Origin: Rhodobacteraceae bacterium UBA7436
GTDB lineage: Bacteria > Pseudomonadota > Alphaproteobacteria > Rhodobacterales > Rhodobacteraceae
Direction of reading: 5' to 3'
DNA: 14,990 bases
Assembly: GCA_002478745.1 (NCBI GenBank)
Contig: DLQI01000030.1
Coordinates: forward strand, 1 to 14,990
A program made the translations under genes and the position numbers. This document shows positions 13,708 to 14,990 of the stretch, piece by piece; within the stretch, counting starts at the first letter, position 1; every line of letters starts with the position of its first letter. Under the pieces are notes generated by a model. It was not told where the DNA came from. It was given only the letters and a program-made list of their open reading frames with translations, and made no database searches.

Positions 13708-14990
13708 ATGGCCAACTTCGAAAAAATCCTAATTGCCAACCGTGGTGAGATCGCCATTCGGATTATGCGTGCTGCCAATGAGATGGGCAAAAAGACCGTT
13801 GCGGTTTTTGCTGAAGAAGACAAATTGGGCTTACACCGTTTCAAAGCTGATGAAGCGTATCGCATTGGTGAAGGCATGGGCCCAGTTGCGGCATATCTGT
13901 CCGTCGAGGAAATCATCCGCGTGGCCAAAATGTCTGGCGCAGATGCGATTCACCCGGGCTATGGCTTGTTGTCAGAAAACCCAGAATTCGTAGATGCCTG
14001 TACTGATGCTGGTATCACGTTCATTGGCCCTAAGGCCGCAACCATGCGCCAATTGGGCGATAAAGCATCTGCTCGTGATGTTGCTGTTGAGTCTGGTGTT
14101 CCAGTCATTCCAGCGACTGAAGTTCTGGGCGAGGACATGGCCCTTGTTAAAAAGCAGGCGGCTGAAGTTGGTTATCCTTTGATGTTGAAGGCGTCATGGG
14201 GTGGTGGTGGTCGCGGAATGCGCGCCATCATGAATGAAGAAGAACTGGAAGAAAAAGTTCTGGAAGGTCGTCGCGAAGCCGAATCTGCGTTTGGCAACGG
14301 TGAGGGTTATCTGGAACGGATGATTATGAAGGCTCGCCACGTTGAGGTGCAAATCCTTGGGGATAGCCACGGCGAGATTTACCACCTTTGGGAACGCGAT
14401 TGTTCTGTACAACGCCGCAACCAAAAAGTGGTTGAACGCGCACCGGCCCCTTATCTGTCCGAAGAACAGCGTGAAAAAATCTGCGAACTTGGCCGCAAAA
14501 TTTGTAAGCATGTGAATTATGAATGTGCGGGTACTGTCGAATTCCTGATGGATATGGATGACGGTGAATTCTACTTCATCGAAGTAAATCCACGTGTTCA
14601 AGTTGAGCACACCGTGACCGAAGAGGTTACAGGAATTGATATCGTGCGTTCACAAATTCTGATCGCTGAAGGCAAAACATTGGCTGAGGCCACAGGCTGT
14701 GCGTCCCAAGCAGATGTTAAGTTGGATGGCCACGCTTTGCAGTGCCGCGTGACAACTGAAGATCCGCAAAACAACTTTATCCCTGATTACGGTCGCATCC
14801 AGATGTATCGTTCGGCCACTGGTCCGGGCATCCGTCTTGATGGTGGTACTGCCTATTCTGGAGCGGTGATCACTCGTTTCTACGACAGCTTGTTGACCAA
14901 AGTGACGGCACGCGCAGCCACGCCTGAAATGGCGATTGCACGTATGGACCGCGCGTTGCGCGAGTTCCGTATTCGCGGTGTGTCTACCAA
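13708..14990 (+). CDS. pyc: Pyruvate carboxylase, N-terminal biotin carboxylase part (3' partial)
   Basis: Carboxylates pyruvate to oxaloacetate using ATP and bicarbonate, with biotin as the carrier; the anaplerotic entry to the TCA cycle. The first 427 codons are present and uninterrupted, and the gene runs off the window; a full family member is about 1,150 residues. Visible are the start MANFEKILIANRGEIAIRI (biotin carboxylase N-domain), HPGYGLLSENPEF, the ATP-grasp glycine loop WGGGGRGM (about 164-171), ERDCSVQRRNQKVVE, the catalytic EVNPRVQVEHTVTE (292-305), and the C-domain with HALQCRVTTEDP and FRIRGVST at the window edge. The HRFKADEAYRIGEG stretch and FRIRGV ending fit pyruvate carboxylase better than acetyl- or propionyl-CoA carboxylase. 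GGGA (13696-13699) lies 8 bases before the ATG. Confidence 0.95.
   Translation, partial: MANFEKILIANRGEIAIRIMRAANEMGKKTVAVFAEEDKLGLHRFKADEAYRIGEGMGPVAAYLSVEEIIRVAKMSGADAIHPGYGLLSENPEFVDACTDAGITFIGPKAATMRQLGDKASARDVAVESGVPVIPATEVLGEDMALVKKQAAEVGYPLMLKASWGGGGRGMRAIMNEEELEEKVLEGRREAESAFGNGEGYLERMIMKARHVEVQILGDSHGEIYHLWERDCSVQRRNQKVVERAPAPYLSEEQREKICELGRKICKHVNYECAGTVEFLMDMDDGEFYFIEVNPRVQVEHTVTEEVTGIDIVRSQILIAEGKTLAEATGCASQADVKLDGHALQCRVTTEDPQNNFIPDYGRIQMYRSATGPGIRLDGGTAYSGAVITRFYDSLLTKVTARAATPEMAIARMDRALREFRIRGVST

Noticed and set aside
14194..14610. Open frame of 138 codons on the minus strand
   Set aside because: Antisense to the biotin carboxylase domain of pyc, which is intact and strongly conserved on the plus strand.

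Overview
The window looks like ordinary chromosomal sequence from a marine alphaproteobacterium of the Rhodobacteraceae (Roseobacter group). This rests on the moderate GC content, the overall look of the proteins (the pyruvate carboxylase N-terminus, a GAF-type enzyme I Ntr next to aspartokinase, a DUF1178 protein, an EcsC-family protein) and the modABC layout. I cannot fix the genus from sequence alone; Octadecabacter- or Loktanella-like organisms would fit. I see no tRNA, rRNA, CRISPR array, insertion sequence, phage gene or attachment site.

Layout. Positions 1-711 (+) are the C-terminal part of a SulP anion transporter with its STAS domain, closed by a good intrinsic terminator. Next come two minus-strand genes, an M20-family amidohydrolase and a flavin reductase-like FMN-binding protein. 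The flavin reductase is divergent from a plus-strand GNAT acetyltransferase, which is followed by an EcsC-family protein. EcsC converges on a minus-strand molybdate ABC transporter operon (modA-modB-modC, joined by ATGA overlaps), and the stop codons of ecsC and modC overlap. Divergent from modA is a plus-strand Nudix hydrolase, then a DUF1178 protein tightly followed by a short-chain dehydrogenase.

The second half holds aspartokinase (lysC) followed by ptsP, the enzyme I of the nitrogen-related phosphotransferase system. ptsP converges on a minus-strand arabinose-5-phosphate isomerase (kdsD), again with overlapping stop codons. A 424-base intergenic region separates kdsD from the divergent pyruvate carboxylase gene (pyc), of which only the biotin carboxylase part lies in the window.

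The genes serve central metabolism: anion and molybdate uptake, aspartate-family amino acid synthesis, nitrogen-PTS signalling, Kdo precursor synthesis and anaplerosis. I did not find a clearly new multi-gene system. The most useful second looks are at gene expression: an in-frame internal start in lysC with a near-ideal Shine-Dalgarno sequence, matching the alpha/beta aspartokinase arrangement; a very strong Shine-Dalgarno sequence before a TTG codon that would give kdsD a 40-residue extension; a possible leaderless modA promoter next to a palindrome; and several unexplained inverted repeats in intergenic regions.
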